In this document: positions 8,639 through 17,795 of the stretch, piece after piece
How positions within the stretch are numbered: position 1 is the stretch's first letter
Layout of the letters: every line of letters begins with the position of its first letter
Source of the DNA: Streptomyces tauricus
GTDB lineage: Bacteria; Actinomycetota; Actinomycetes; Streptomycetales; Streptomycetaceae
Assembly (NCBI RefSeq): GCF_014650955.1
Contig: NZ_BMVY01000047.1
Location: 1-48,710 of the forward strand
DNA length: 48,710 nt
Direction of reading: 5' to 3'
Program-made: the position numbers and the translations under genes
Notes under the pieces: generated by a model
The model's input: only the letters and a program-made list of their open reading frames with translations
What the model was told of the DNA's origin: nothing
Databases searched by the model: none

Positions 8639-9574
8639 ATGGGACCTGACCATGTGGTCGGCGCGATGGTCATCGACGGATCGGGGCGCGATCCCGGCAA
8701 CCTCGGCCTCACGATCCAGAGCGGCCGCATCACCCGCCTCGGCGCCTCCAGCGCGCACGGCGAGCGTCTCGATACCGAGGGCTTGACGATGACGCCCGGC
8801 CTGAACGACGCTCACGCCCACCTGGGCCTGTCGAGCCCGATCCAGCCGCACTTCTCGTTTCAGATCAGCGCCGCCGAGATCGCGGCGGACATCCTCGCCA
8901 CGGTCGGCGCGACGCTCGACGCCGGCTTCACCACGGTTCGCGACACCGGCGGGATCGATGGCGGTGTCGTCACCGCCATCGCGAACGGCAAGGTCAGAGG
9001 GCCTAGCGTCCTGTCGTGCGGACCTGTTCAGTGCCAGATCGGCGGACACGGCTACTACGGAGCCGCATGGGAACCCACCGAGCTGTGGAGCAGCCACCAC
9101 ATCCCGGGTCTGTGCGCCCTCTCCATGATGGCGGGCAACGCGGACGAGTTGCGGCACAACGTCCGCGAAGCCTTCCGTCGCGGAGCCTCCTTCCCGAAGC
9201 TCTGTGTGACAGGCGGAGTGGTGGGCGGACATGATCGGCTGACCGACACCCAGTTCGCCGTCGAAGAGATCGCTGTCGCAGTTCAAGAAGCCGCGGCGCA
9301 GAACACCTATATGACAGTCCACGCCCACAACAACGAGGGCATACGCGATGCGCGGCCCTGATGGCCACTCGCGAGATTGCCCTCGCGCCTACGTTCGCCG
9401 TCGTCGAGCAGCTGCTGCACGACACCGCCGAAGGTGAGTGTCATCGCTCCTAGCGCGCAGGCAGACCTTCTTCTGTGGAACGGCAATCCGCTGGAAGACC
9501 CGGAACTGTTCTCCGACCCCACCAACGCCGTCCTGGTCAGCCAGGCCGGCCAGATCGTAAAGGACCTCAGATGA
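8639..9574 (+). pseudogene. Amidohydrolase-family protein with internal deletion
   Basis: The N-terminal 238 residues are well preserved: TPGLNDAHAHLGL carries the HxH metal motif, GFTTVRDTGG is the next conserved strand, and VTGGVVGG and TVHAHNNEG carry further metal-site elements. After about 9355 the sequence jumps frame to LMATREIALAPTFAVVEQLL (9357-9420), then jumps again to ADLLLWNGNPLEDPELF and QAGQIVKDLR, the true C-terminus. Roughly 100 or more residues carrying the remaining metal ligands are missing. The stop overlaps the next gene's ATG by 4 bp, so the original operon layout is kept. Confidence 0.82.
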
Positions 9575-10425
9575 GCACCATGTGGCAGGGCTGCCTCCCC
9601 CACACCGACTACTTCGAGATGCGCTCCAGCGGTGGGCACGACTACGGCGTCTGGGTCACCGCGCCACCGCGCTACGACCCTGCCACAGCGCAAGCACCTG
9701 TCGTGTACGTACTCGACGGCAACTGGGCCGTGGGCATGACCGCCCCGCTCATCGTCACCCAACTGGACCCCATGCAGTCGGTTCAGCCCTACGTGCAAGT
9801 CAGCGTGGGGTACGCGGGCGAGGAAGCCGAGCACTGGGAGCGGTTGCGCAACCGCGACCTCGTGCCCCCCGGCGAACCCATCGCGAAGGAGTTCATCGAT
9901 GCGGTGGAGATGGGGGTCGACAGGGGCACGATGACGCGCGAGCAAGCCAACGCCTACCTCGCCGAATTGAGCGACAGCCGCGGGGACATGTTCCTGAACT
10001 TCCTTACCGACGACCTGCACCCGCGGATCGAACGCGACTACGGCACAGCCGCGAGCGGTCATGGCCTCTTTGGCTATTCCTACGGCGGACTCTTCAGTCT
10101 CTACGCCTGGCTCACCAAGAGCACCTTCTTCGAAAGCATCGGCGCGGGCAGCCCCGGCATCGTCAATGCAGACAGTCAGGTCTTCGCCCGGCTGGAAGCA
10201 ATGGGTGACACCCTGCCCGACACCAAGCTGCACGTGACCTTCAACGAGCAGGAGATCCTCGGAGACCTGGCGGTCTACCAGAACCTCACGAAGAACACGG
10301 CCACGTTCCTTCACCGCCTCACCTCACGCGGCGGATCCGTCACCAGCGCACTCATGCACGAAACCCACGTGACCGGGCTGCAGGCATCGTTCCTCAGCTA
10401 CCTCAGGACCTGCCGCGCCCAGTGA
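9571..10425 (+). CDS. Alpha/beta hydrolase, esterase D/enterochelin esterase-like
   Basis: 284 aa from ATG 9571, in 4-bp overlap (ATGA) with the broken amidohydrolase, so it was translationally coupled to it. VVYVLDGNW and VSVGYAG resemble the Fes/IroE-type esterase family; the nucleophile elbow is GYSYGG with Ser170, and the C-terminal HETHVTG supplies the likely catalytic His. It has no signal peptide and would act in the cytoplasm. It presumably worked with the amidohydrolase on an ester- or amide-containing compound. It is intact but may now be poorly translated because its upstream partner is frameshifted. Confidence 0.85.
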   Translation: MSTMWQGCLPHTDYFEMRSSGGHDYGVWVTAPPRYDPATAQAPVVYVLDGNWAVGMTAPLIVTQLDPMQSVQPYVQVSVGYAGEEAEHWERLRNRDLVPPGEPIAKEFIDAVEMGVDRGTMTREQANAYLAELSDSRGDMFLNFLTDDLHPRIERDYGTAASGHGLFGYSYGGLFSLYAWLTKSTFFESIGAGSPGIVNADSQVFARLEAMGDTLPDTKLHVTFNEQEILGDLAVYQNLTKNTATFLHRLTSRGGSVTSALMHETHVTGLQASFLSYLRTCRAQ

Positions 10426-11355
10426 ACCTGGACGCCGCAGCTCTCCTTCCGTCCCATGTGAGTTGACTTCTCTGGAGGTGTACGGGTGGCCGAGCGTGAC
10501 ATCGTCAGCACGACGCCCCCTGCCGTGGGTATCGCCGAATCACTCAGGCGACGGCTGCCCGTCGGCCGAACTCCTCGGCGTGTTCGCGCACCGCTGCTCT
10601 GCCACCCGGGCGACGCTCACGAAGGCCCGCCTGTCCGGGGCGACGCTCACGAAGGCCGACCTGTCCGAGGCGGATCTCGTTTCGGCTTTCTGGTCAGAGG
10701 AGACCCAGTGGCCTTCCGAGTGCGGGAGCGGTCGGTGTCTCCGAGTGACGGTAGGTGGCGCATCCAGGAAGTTGGGAACAGTGGTGCAGATCCGTCGGAG
10801 CCGCCGCTTGCGCCCACCGGGTGACTGCGGAAAAGTCAGAGTCGTTTTAGGCAGGTCTGAGGGATCTGGCCGCCGGGCACGATGCGCCAGAGGTTCCTGC
10901 CCTTCCCGCATGCCCGGTAGGCCGGCCCGCTCTTGCGCGTGTGCGATCGCGACGATGCAGGAGCGGGCCCTCTAGCCGCGGCTGAGGTAGTGATGAACGG
11001 GGTGAGTTCATCGTCGTCACCGGCCCGTCGTACGGGCCTGGACGCCTGTCGCCGGCGTGCCGGACCGCGACACGTTGCAGGGCGCGCCACTTGCTCTCGC
11101 ACGGCGCGGCAGCGGATGCGTGTGCCAAAGCCGCGGAGGGGGTGCTGGCTTCTGCCTGAGTGGTGGGCGGGCAGAAGCGGAGAGGACGCGCGCCGCCATC
11201 GCGGCCACGGTCATCAGTCTTTGGATCATGGCTGTTGTCCGGTGACATCGATGCTGGATCGTTTGCCGTCGAAGTTGGACTGCCCGGCAGCGCGGCACGG
11301 GAACCTTCTGCACTATGTCCAGCACGGTTCCAGGCTGCGCTGTCCAACAGGGCTC
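10426..11355. other. Gene-poor stretch with possible pentapeptide-repeat remnant
   Basis: No complete gene is convincing here. Around 10600-10710 the plus strand reads RATLTKARLSGATLTKADLS and ADLVSAFWSEETQWP, which looks like the end of a pentapeptide-repeat protein (repeated A[D/T]LxxA units followed by a W-containing cap), cut off on both sides. The remainder has only overlapping frames without recognisable domains, as expected of decayed DNA. Confidence 0.35.
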
Positions 11356-11553
11356 TTACAGAAGCGCGTTGCGTTCCGCATTTCGCCGATAGACGTCACG
11401 TGCCGCCTGGGTGACGAACCCAGCGACGAAAGCGACCGGGCTGCCATAAAGCAAAGGAGGACCCACATCGGAAATCCAGTCCCCGATGGCGAGAACAGCG
11501 ACAACGTCGAGGTAGTAGAACAGGAACAGTGCCCCTTGGCCGAGCTTCGTCAT
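11356..11553 (-). CDS. Small hydrophobic (membrane) protein, hypothetical
   Basis: 65 aa starting MTKLGQGALFLFYYLDVVAV, with two hydrophobic stretches (about residues 8-27 and 35-50) and a charged C-terminus. A clear AGGGGG ribosome site precedes the ATG. No family recognised. It lies just downstream of the truncated ISKra4 transposase on the same strand, separated by 18 bp. It could be a real small membrane protein or a chance frame; start signal and hydrophobic pattern favour a real gene. Confidence 0.45.
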   Translation of the reverse strand: MTKLGQGALFLFYYLDVVAVLAIGDWISDVGPPLLYGSPVAFVAGFVTQAARDVYRRNAERNALL

Positions 11554-11571
11554 CGCCCATCCCCCTTGTGG

Positions 11572-12939
11572 TCACCGCTCTTTCGCCCATGGCATGCCCG
11601 GTCCGTTATGGTCCGACACCGCGCAGGGCCGGGACGCTCCCGCCAGATGGAGGTGCTGCTGTGATGGTTCGCTTTGCGGGTGGCCCGCTCGCCGGGCGCG
11701 GGCTGCAGACCACCGACGTCCTAACCTGTCGGCGCGGATCTCGTCGGCGGCCTGTCGGCCGCATCCGCGCAGGACACGGGCGGCCTTGACGGCGATCCAG
11801 TCCTCGACAGCCGGATCGGCGAGAGCATGAAAGCAGCGGGACGCGGCCCAGAGTTTCTCGATCAGGTGGACCAGGTCGAGGACGATGTGGATGTTCACGC
11901 CGCGGTGTTCGGACTCGGCCTGGATCAGGTCGAGTTGGTGGCGGGCGACGTCGACGAGGACAACCCAGCACCTGCGGTGCTGCGGGTCACGGGCCTGAGC
12001 CTGGTCGAAGGCGGCGGCGATGACGTGCTCGGGATCGTGCTCGACTGATCCTGCCAGCCACTTGGCCTGGGCTTTCGGACCGGGGCGCGGCATGCGGGCG
12101 GTGCTGCGACCGCCGGGCGTGGCGATGATGTCGTGCGGGCGGCGCACGGCCGGGTCGGCGTCGTCGACGGCGGCCAGGGTCGCCATCCGCTTGCGCCCCG
12201 CCTTCTCCCCTACGGCCAGCCGGGTGCGGAAGGTCTGCTTCGCACGCTCGGCCGCCTTGCGGGTGGCCTCGCGCAGATGGCCCGGCCGCATGATGATCCC
12301 CTTGCCGTCCGCGGACAGCACCAGCAGCACGTCCGCGCTCTGCGGCGTGGGGATCCGGGCAGCGTGGAACGCGGCCACGTCCACCGCCTCTGCCTGCACG
12401 AGGTGTTCGACCTGGCGTTCGCCCACGACCTTCCCGCAGCAGCGGGTGATCGCCTCCATCACGGTGTCATACGAGCCGCGCACCGCCTCGAGCACGGTCA
12501 GCTTGCGCACTCCGAGGCTGTACCGCTCGTGCGGCAGGCCGAGCGCCGTATCGGCCGGATAACAGTTGGCCTGCCCCGGCGACCGGAGCACGCACCGGGT
12601 GACCCTCACCGTCGCGACGCTGGTGGCCAGTTCGCTGTGATGCCCACGCTCCAGCCGGGTGCGTCCGCCGGCGAGGGCTGCACGTGCGTATGGATCCAGC
12701 GCGGTCAGCTCCGCCTCCTCGTGGCGGGCGCGCAGGTCGAGGTGGGCCTGCAGCAGCAGCCGGGCCAGTTCCCGGCCCCGCGCCGCGGCCGTCTCCTCCA
12801 CGTCTTGATGGGGCAGGGCCAGCGCGGCGGGGCCGGAGAGATCGCAGATCAGCTGAGTGAAGAAAGAAACCGCCTTGGCAAACGGGTCAGCCGTCGCGGC
12901 GTGCTCGTAGTCTTGCATCGGGCTCTCTTTCCGGGGCAT
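11572..12939 (-). pseudogene. ISKra4-family transposase, C-terminus lost
   Basis: Residues 1 to about 400 match ISKra4 transposases: VLLVLSADGKGIIMRPGHLR around the first catalytic Asp, RCWVVLVDVARHQLDLIQAE around the second, and HIVLDLVHLIEKLW. After about 11735 similarity ends and the frame runs into unrelated residues. The usual C-terminal segment with the catalytic Glu region (GVIEGACRHLV-like) is absent in all frames checked. It is therefore probably inactive. It follows the coiled-coil ORF at 12952-13569 by 12 bp, on the same strand. Confidence 0.8.
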
Positions 12940-12951
12940 CGAATGGTCTCG

Positions 12952-13569
12952 TCACCCTCGACGCCAGGCGCGAGAGCCCTCCCGCTCACCGGCGCGAGGC
13001 GACACCACGGAGTCGTTGCCGCGCCCGGGCGCACGCCCCGGAGGCGCCGTGTCCCGCGAAGCGAACAAACCTGGCGCCACCTCGGCGATCCAGTCCCGCC
13101 CGCTCAGCCGCGCCAGCTTCGACCGGAACCCTTCCACCTTGCTTTTGTCCGTCGACAGACCCAACACGGAGCACAGCTGATGCGCTCGCATCGGATGTAC
13201 CGTGTCGGCGAGCACCTCCACGATGTCTGCGTACGCATCCGGCAGCGCCTCAACCCCCAACTGGTCCGTCCACAACGGCACCAGCCGCACCCCAACCGGT
13301 GAGCCGGCCTCGAACCGGTCCGCTTGCGCCGCTGGTTCCTCAAGTGCCCCGGCTTCGCCTTCCGGCTCCGTCTCCCCATCCGCGCCGGTGATCGGCCCGT
13401 AACCGGACAGGATCTCGGTCATCGTCTCCCGGGTGATCTCCAACCGGGAAACCACGGCTTCCTGCTCGGCCAGCTGCCCCGTCACCTCAGCGATCTGCCC
13501 CCGCAGTTCAGTGATCCGAACCCGTGCGGCAGCCTCCCGCCGATCCAGTTCCTCCAGCCACGACACCAT
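12952..13569 (-). CDS. Coiled-coil plus winged-helix-like protein accompanying ISKra4
   Basis: 205 aa from ATG 13569 (a longer frame opens at 13632, but charged-helix character starts at MVSWLEELDRREAAARVRI). Residues 5-60 form a strong heptad-like coiled coil rich in E, R and A. A Pro/Glu linker follows, then LPDAYADIVEVLADTVHPMR and STDKSKVEGFRSKLARL, which look like a small winged-helix domain. The gene precedes the ISKra4 transposase by 12 bp on the same strand and is probably co-transcribed. From memory, similar ORFs occur beside Streptomyces transposases, but no function is established. It may help regulate or target transposition. Confidence 0.6.
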   Translation of the reverse strand: MVSWLEELDRREAAARVRITELRGQIAEVTGQLAEQEAVVSRLEITRETMTEILSGYGPITGADGETEPEGEAGALEEPAAQADRFEAGSPVGVRLVPLWTDQLGVEALPDAYADIVEVLADTVHPMRAHQLCSVLGLSTDKSKVEGFRSKLARLSGRDWIAEVAPGLFASRDTAPPGRAPGRGNDSVVSPRAGEREGSRAWRRG

Positions 13570-13816
13570 CGCCGCCTCCCAGCCCCGAACCCTGGACACG
13601 ACGATCCGGCAAACGATCCATGGCAGCAACAACCCACCAGGGCGATCTCACTGGAGGAGAGCTACACCCCAGGGGCGAGGGGGCGATCCGGTCGACTGCC
13701 CTCAGCGGATCAGTCCGAGTCGGCTCGGACGCGTCGTGGCCGGGCCGCTCTGCCGAGACCCATCGATCGGCACGGCTGTAGCCGTACTATCGGATGATCT
13801 CGTGGGGGAGGTCGAC

Positions 13817-14839
13817 ATGGGCAGACAGCGCCCTGGCACGCCGACGCTGGAGGAAGTGGCAGCGCTCGCCGGAGTCGGGCGGGGAACCGTCTCCCGGGTC
13901 ATCAACAACGCGGCCGGAGTCAGGCATTCGACCCGCGTGACCGTGGAACGCGCCATCGCGGAATTGGGGTACGTACCCAACTTGGCCGCCCGCTCCCTGG
14001 CCGGACGGCGTGCCGACGCCGTTGCGCTGGTCATGACGGAACCGGACTGGCGGCAGTTCGGTGAGCCCTTCTTCTCCGCTGTCGTCGGCGCCGTCGGCGA
14101 CGCGCTGACCGACACCGGCGTGCAACTGCTGCTCACCCTGGTCCGCACGGACGTCGAGCGGCAGCACTTCGTCGAGTACGCACGCGGCGGCCGCGTCGAC
14201 GGTGTCCTGCTGATGTCCGTCCACGCCACGGACCCCTTGCCCGACATGCTGTCCGAAGCGGGTCTGCCCACCGTCCTGCTGGGGCGCCGCTCCGGTGACG
14301 AAGCCGTGACCTACGTCGACGCGGACAACGTGGGCGGGGCCCGTGACGCGGTTGCGTACCTGGTACGTACAGGTCGCACGGCCATCGGTACCGTCACCGG
14401 GCCGCCCGACATGCACGTCGCCCAGAGCCGGTTGCGTGGGTACCGTGAGGGCCTTGAGCGCGCGGGCGTCGAGATCAGGCCGTCCTGGATCGTCGAGGGT
14501 GATTTCACGCAGGAGAGCGGACGCCGCGCGACCGCCGAACTCATCGCCCGGGCGCCGGAAGTGGACGCCGTGCTCGCCGCGTCGGACACGATGGCCGCGG
14601 GTGCGCTGGAGGCGCTGCGGGCGGCGCGGCGCCGGGTGCCGGAGGACGTCGCCGTGATCGGCTTCGACGACTTCCCGCTGGCCCAGCGCACCACGCCCCA
14701 GCTGACGACCGTGCGCCAACCCATGGAGGAAATGGGCCGCACCATGGTCCAGTTGCTGTTCGACGTGATGCAGGACTCCTCCGGTGCGTGGCGTCACGTG
14801 ATTCTGCGTACGGAATTGGTGAAGCGCGCGTCGACCTGA
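13817..14839 (+). CDS. cebR-like: LacI-family repressor, CebR-like
   Basis: 340 aa from ATG 13817 with GGGGGAG at 13804-13810. The N-terminal HTH (TLEEVAALAGVGRGTVSRVI) and hinge (VPNLAARSLAGRRADAVALV) are followed by a periplasmic-binding-protein-like sensor domain (FSAVVGAVGDALTDTGVQLL, then VAVIGFDDFPLAQRTTPQLT). CebR proteins repress cellulose-use genes and release DNA when cellobiose or cellotriose binds. Two perfect copies of the CebR-box core lie directly downstream, before a GH12 cellulase and an LPMO, so the role as local repressor is well supported by sequence, though the sugar ligand is inferred. Confidence 0.9.
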   Translation: MGRQRPGTPTLEEVAALAGVGRGTVSRVINNAAGVRHSTRVTVERAIAELGYVPNLAARSLAGRRADAVALVMTEPDWRQFGEPFFSAVVGAVGDALTDTGVQLLLTLVRTDVERQHFVEYARGGRVDGVLLMSVHATDPLPDMLSEAGLPTVLLGRRSGDEAVTYVDADNVGGARDAVAYLVRTGRTAIGTVTGPPDMHVAQSRLRGYREGLERAGVEIRPSWIVEGDFTQESGRRATAELIARAPEVDAVLAASDTMAAGALEALRAARRRVPEDVAVIGFDDFPLAQRTTPQLTTVRQPMEEMGRTMVQLLFDVMQDSSGAWRHVILRTELVKRAST

Positions 14840-14849
14840 CAGAAAGTTT

Positions 14850-14863
14850 CGGGAGCGCTCCCA
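14850..14863. promoter_or_regulatory. CebR-type operator, upstream copy
   Basis: CGGGAGCGCTCCCA contains the 12-bp palindrome GGGAGCGCTCCC, 11 bp after the repressor stop codon. It differs from the established CebR box TGGGAGCGCTCCCA only at the first base. With the second copy 139 bp downstream (centre to centre) it could support looping by a repressor tetramer or cooperative repression. Confidence 0.85.
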
Positions 14864-14941
14864 GTCACCCTCCGATCTGCGGGATCACCGTTGTTGAGCT
14901 GGTGGTTTCGAGATTGCTCAGAGTCCTCGACGCGCACAGGG

Positions 14942-14970
14942 TTGTCAGGGACATGTACGACTTCTACAGT
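14942..14970 (+). promoter_or_regulatory. Candidate promoter of the GH12/LPMO transcript
   Basis: TTGTCA at 14942-14947 and TACAGT at 14965-14970 are separated by 17 bp, a good match to the main sigma factor pattern. Transcription would start near 14977, so the downstream CebR-type operator at 14988 would sit in the early transcribed region and block initiation or escape. The upstream operator lies about 80 bp before the -35. Confidence 0.5.
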
Positions 14971-14987
14971 CCCTTGTCAGCAAGGAA

Positions 14988-15003
14988 ATGGGAGCGCTCC
15001 CAT
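14988..15003. promoter_or_regulatory. CebR-type operator, perfect 16-bp palindrome
   Basis: ATGGGAGCGCTCCCAT is a perfect 16-bp palindrome containing the full consensus TGGGAGCGCTCCCA. It lies 64 bp before the cellulase start codon. This is the strongest single regulatory signal in the window. Confidence 0.93.
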
Positions 15004-15067
15004 CTGTGTATGGAAATGATCACGCTCCCCTCGGCCCGGTCATTCGCACCTCCCCGAGAGGCTCCCC

Positions 15068-16195
15068 ATGCGACCGATACCGCGTCAAACCCACACTCCG
15101 CGCCGCCTGTTGGCAACGCTCCTCACAGCTCTCGCCTCCATCGCGACGCTGCTGTCCGTGACGGCGCCGGCCCGCGCGGACACCACGATCTGCGAACAGT
15201 ACGGAACGACCACGATCCAGAATCGCTACGTCGTCCAGAACAACCGCTGGGGCACCAGCGCCACCCAGTGCATCAGCGTGAGCGACTCCGGCTTCCGGAT
15301 CACCCAAGCCGACGGTTCGGTACCGACGAACGGCGCCCCGAAGTCGTACCCCTCGATTTTCAACGGCTGCCACTACACCAGGTGCTCACCGGGGACAAAC
15401 CTCCCGGCGAGGATCGACACCATCTCGACCGCCCCCAGCAGCATCTCGTATGGCTATGTCGACAATGCGGTCTACAACGCCTCGTACGACATCTGGCTGG
15501 ACCCGACGCCCCGCACCGACGGCGTGAACCAGACCGAAATCATGATCTGGTTCAACCGGGTGGGCCCGATCCAACCGATCGGTTCGCCGGTCGGTACGGC
15601 CTCCGTGGGCGGCCGTACCTGGGAGGTGTGGAGCGGCAACAACGGCGGCAACGACGTGCTGTCCTTCGTCGCTCCGGCGGCGGTCAGCAGCTGGACCTTC
15701 GACGTCATGGACTTCGTCGACCAGGCGGTCGCCCGCGGACTCGCCCGGTCCGACTGGTATCTGACGAGCGTCCAAGCGGGCTTCGAACCCTGGCAGGGCG
15801 GCGCGGGGCTGGCGGTGAACTCGTTCTCCTCCACCGTCTCCACAGGCGGCAGCACGCCGGGCGATCCCACCGATCCGGCGGTCTGCACGGTGTCCTACGC
15901 CACCAATGTCTGGTCCGGCGGCTTCACCGCGAACGTCACCGTGGGCAACGGCGGCCCAACTCCGGTCGACGACTGGCAGCTGGGCTTCAACCAGCCCTCC
16001 GGACAGCGAATCACCAGCGCCTGGAACGCCACCGTCACCCCGGACTCGGGAGCGGTGACCGCGCGTCCGCTTGCCCACACCAAACGGATCACCGCCGGAG
16101 GCAGCCAGTCGTTCGGCTTCCAGGGCACGTACACCGGCGACTTCGCGAAACCGGCTGCATTCACGCTGAACGGCACGGCCTGCGCCACCGCGTGA
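15068..16195 (+). CDS. celB: Secreted GH12 endoglucanase with CBM2 (CelB-like)
   Basis: 375 aa. A signal peptide with an RR-containing N-region ends at APARA (about residue 37). The GH12 domain (about 38-260) has the nucleophile Glu157 in QTEIMIW and the acid/base Glu240 in GFEPWQGG. A short GST/PGDPTDP linker leads to a CBM2 domain (about 275-375) with the surface aromatic segments NVWSGGFTANV and ITSAWNATV. It hydrolyses beta-1,4-glucan internally outside the cell. The order GH12 then LPMO matches the celB-celS2 pair I recall from S. coelicolor (SCO1187-SCO1188). Regulation by the CebR boxes upstream is expected. Confidence 0.94.
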   Translation: MRPIPRQTHTPRRLLATLLTALASIATLLSVTAPARADTTICEQYGTTTIQNRYVVQNNRWGTSATQCISVSDSGFRITQADGSVPTNGAPKSYPSIFNGCHYTRCSPGTNLPARIDTISTAPSSISYGYVDNAVYNASYDIWLDPTPRTDGVNQTEIMIWFNRVGPIQPIGSPVGTASVGGRTWEVWSGNNGGNDVLSFVAPAAVSSWTFDVMDFVDQAVARGLARSDWYLTSVQAGFEPWQGGAGLAVNSFSSTVSTGGSTPGDPTDPAVCTVSYATNVWSGGFTANVTVGNGGPTPVDDWQLGFNQPSGQRITSAWNATVTPDSGAVTARPLAHTKRITAGGSQSFGFQGTYTGDFAKPAAFTLNGTACATA

Positions 16196-16279
16196 CACCC
16201 GGCCGCCGCAGCCGTCATCGACCAACCGGCTCGGACGGATACGGGCACTCGCACCATTCGATCAGGGACAGGAGAATCC

Positions 16280-17383
16280 ATGCTATCTCGCATGTCGTTA
16301 CGTATGTCACTACGCACAAGACTCGTCTCCCTCGGGGCAGTGGTGGCCACCCTCCTGGGCGCCCTCGGTCTGACCCTTCTCGGCCAGGACAAGGCCGAGG
16401 CTCACGGCGTGGCCATGATGCCGGGGTCACGTACCTACCTCTGCCAGCTGGATGCCATCACCGGCACCGGCGCCCTCGACCCGACCAATCCGGCGTGCCG
16501 CGCCGCCCTCAACCAGAGTGGCGCCACGGCGCTGTACAACTGGTTCGCCGTGCTGGACTCCAACGCCGGCGGACGCGGCGCGGGTTACGTCCCGGACGGT
16601 AAACTGTGCAGCGCGGGTGACCGGTCGCCGTACGACTTCTCCGCCTACAACCTGGCCCGTTCGGACTGGCCGCGGACGCACCTGACGTCCGGGGCCACGA
16701 TGCGGGTCAAGTACAGCAACTGGGCCGCGCACCCGGGCGACTTCCGGGTCTACGTCTCCAAGCCCGGCTGGTCGCCGACCTCCTCGCTGGGCTGGGGCGA
16801 TCTGGATCTGATCCAGACGGTCACCAACCCGTCCCAGCAGGGCTCGGCGGGAACCAACGGCGGTCACTACTACTGGGACCTCAGGCTGCCCGCGGGGCGT
16901 TCCGGTAATGCGGTGATCTTCATACAGTGGGTCCGTTCGGACAGCCAGGAGAACTTCTTCTCCTGCTCGGATGTCGTCTTCGACGGCGGCAACGGCGAAG
17001 TCACCGGCCTCCGGGGCGGCGGCGGCACGCCGACTCCCGAGCCGACGTCTCCGACCCCCACCCCGACACACACCGGCTCCTGCATGGCCGTGTACGAAGT
17101 GGTCAACTCCTGGAGCGGCGGCTTCCAGGGCTCCGTCCAGGTCATGAATCACGGGACGCAGCCACTCGACGGCTGGGCGGTCCGGTGGAAACCAGGCACC
17201 GGAACGAAGATCAACAGTGTGTGGAACGGTTCGATGACCACGGCCTCGGATGGCACGGTCACGGTCCGCAATGCCGACCACAACCGCACCGTGGCTGCCG
17301 ACGGCAGCACCACGCTGGGCTTCACAGCCGGCTCGACGGGCAACGACTTCCCCGTCGGCACCATCGGTTGTGTGAACCCGTGA
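16280..17383 (+). CDS. celS2: Secreted AA10 lytic polysaccharide monooxygenase with CBM2 (CelS2-like)
   Basis: 367 aa. A long signal peptide ends at AEA, exposing His42 (HGVAMMPGSRTYLC), which must be N-terminal to form the copper histidine brace together with His151 in NWAAHPGDF. NFFSCSDVVFDGG carries the axial aromatic residue. A Pro/Thr linker (PTPEPTSPTPTPTHT) leads to a C-terminal CBM2 (SWSGGFQGSVQVMNHGTQPL). It oxidatively cleaves crystalline cellulose and boosts the GH12 enzyme. It lies 84 nt after the cellulase with AGGAGA before the ATG and no promoter seen, so it is probably co-transcribed. It closely resembles S. coelicolor CelS2 (ScLPMO10C) as remembered. Confidence 0.95.
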   Translation: MLSRMSLRMSLRTRLVSLGAVVATLLGALGLTLLGQDKAEAHGVAMMPGSRTYLCQLDAITGTGALDPTNPACRAALNQSGATALYNWFAVLDSNAGGRGAGYVPDGKLCSAGDRSPYDFSAYNLARSDWPRTHLTSGATMRVKYSNWAAHPGDFRVYVSKPGWSPTSSLGWGDLDLIQTVTNPSQQGSAGTNGGHYYWDLRLPAGRSGNAVIFIQWVRSDSQENFFSCSDVVFDGGNGEVTGLRGGGGTPTPEPTSPTPTPTHTGSCMAVYEVVNSWSGGFQGSVQVMNHGTQPLDGWAVRWKPGTGTKINSVWNGSMTTASDGTVTVRNADHNRTVAADGSTTLGFTAGSTGNDFPVGTIGCVNP

Positions 17384-17386
17384 CGC

Positions 17387-17419
17387 ACAGGCCGGGCGGT
17401 CACCGACCGCCCGGCCTGT
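17387..17419 (+). terminator. Strong hairpin terminator after LPMO
   Basis: ACAGGCCGGGCGGTC pairs perfectly with GACCGCCCGGCCTGT around a 3-nt loop: a 15-bp GC-rich stem starting 3 bp after the stop codon. There is no U-tract, which is usual for Streptomyces terminators. It closes the cellulolytic transcript. Bases 17420-17795 hold no intact gene; around 17610-17680 LAPHGVQVVIVEPGG looks like a short SDR scrap. Confidence 0.9.
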
Positions 17420-17795
17420 CGCGCGGAGGGCATGCGGCACCGAGGGCATATGGGGCGGAGGGCATGTGGCGCCGCTCAGAAAGAACACGCCCCACTAGGA
17501 GATGTGATGTCCGAGCCGGATTCGAGCTGCTCCGCACGATGATCTGGCTGCAGTAGCTCCGCGCGACAGCGTTGGTCTGTCGATGGCTCGGCACGTTCGA
17601 GGTCAGTCCGGTCGTCCAAACCCTGGCACCACACGGTGTGCAGGTGGTGATCGTGGAACCGGGCGGGAGCCGGAGCCGGAAGAGGGTTTCGTGCGCTGCC
17701 GCCAGGCCGACGTCTCCTGCGCCGAGCACGAGGCGAGCGCGCGGGCGCACGGCGCGGGGACGTCGGCCGTGCTGCCGCAGCTGGCTGCTTGTCGG

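Noticed and set aside
12133..13302. 389-codon plus-strand frame opposite ISKra4 and its companion
   Set aside because: Antisense shadow; the minus-strand frames have recognisable transposase and coiled-coil features.
14788..16602. 604-codon plus-strand frame over the cellulase
   Set aside because: Out-of-frame shadow of the GH12 and LPMO genes, full of Arg/His/Pro runs and lacking domains.
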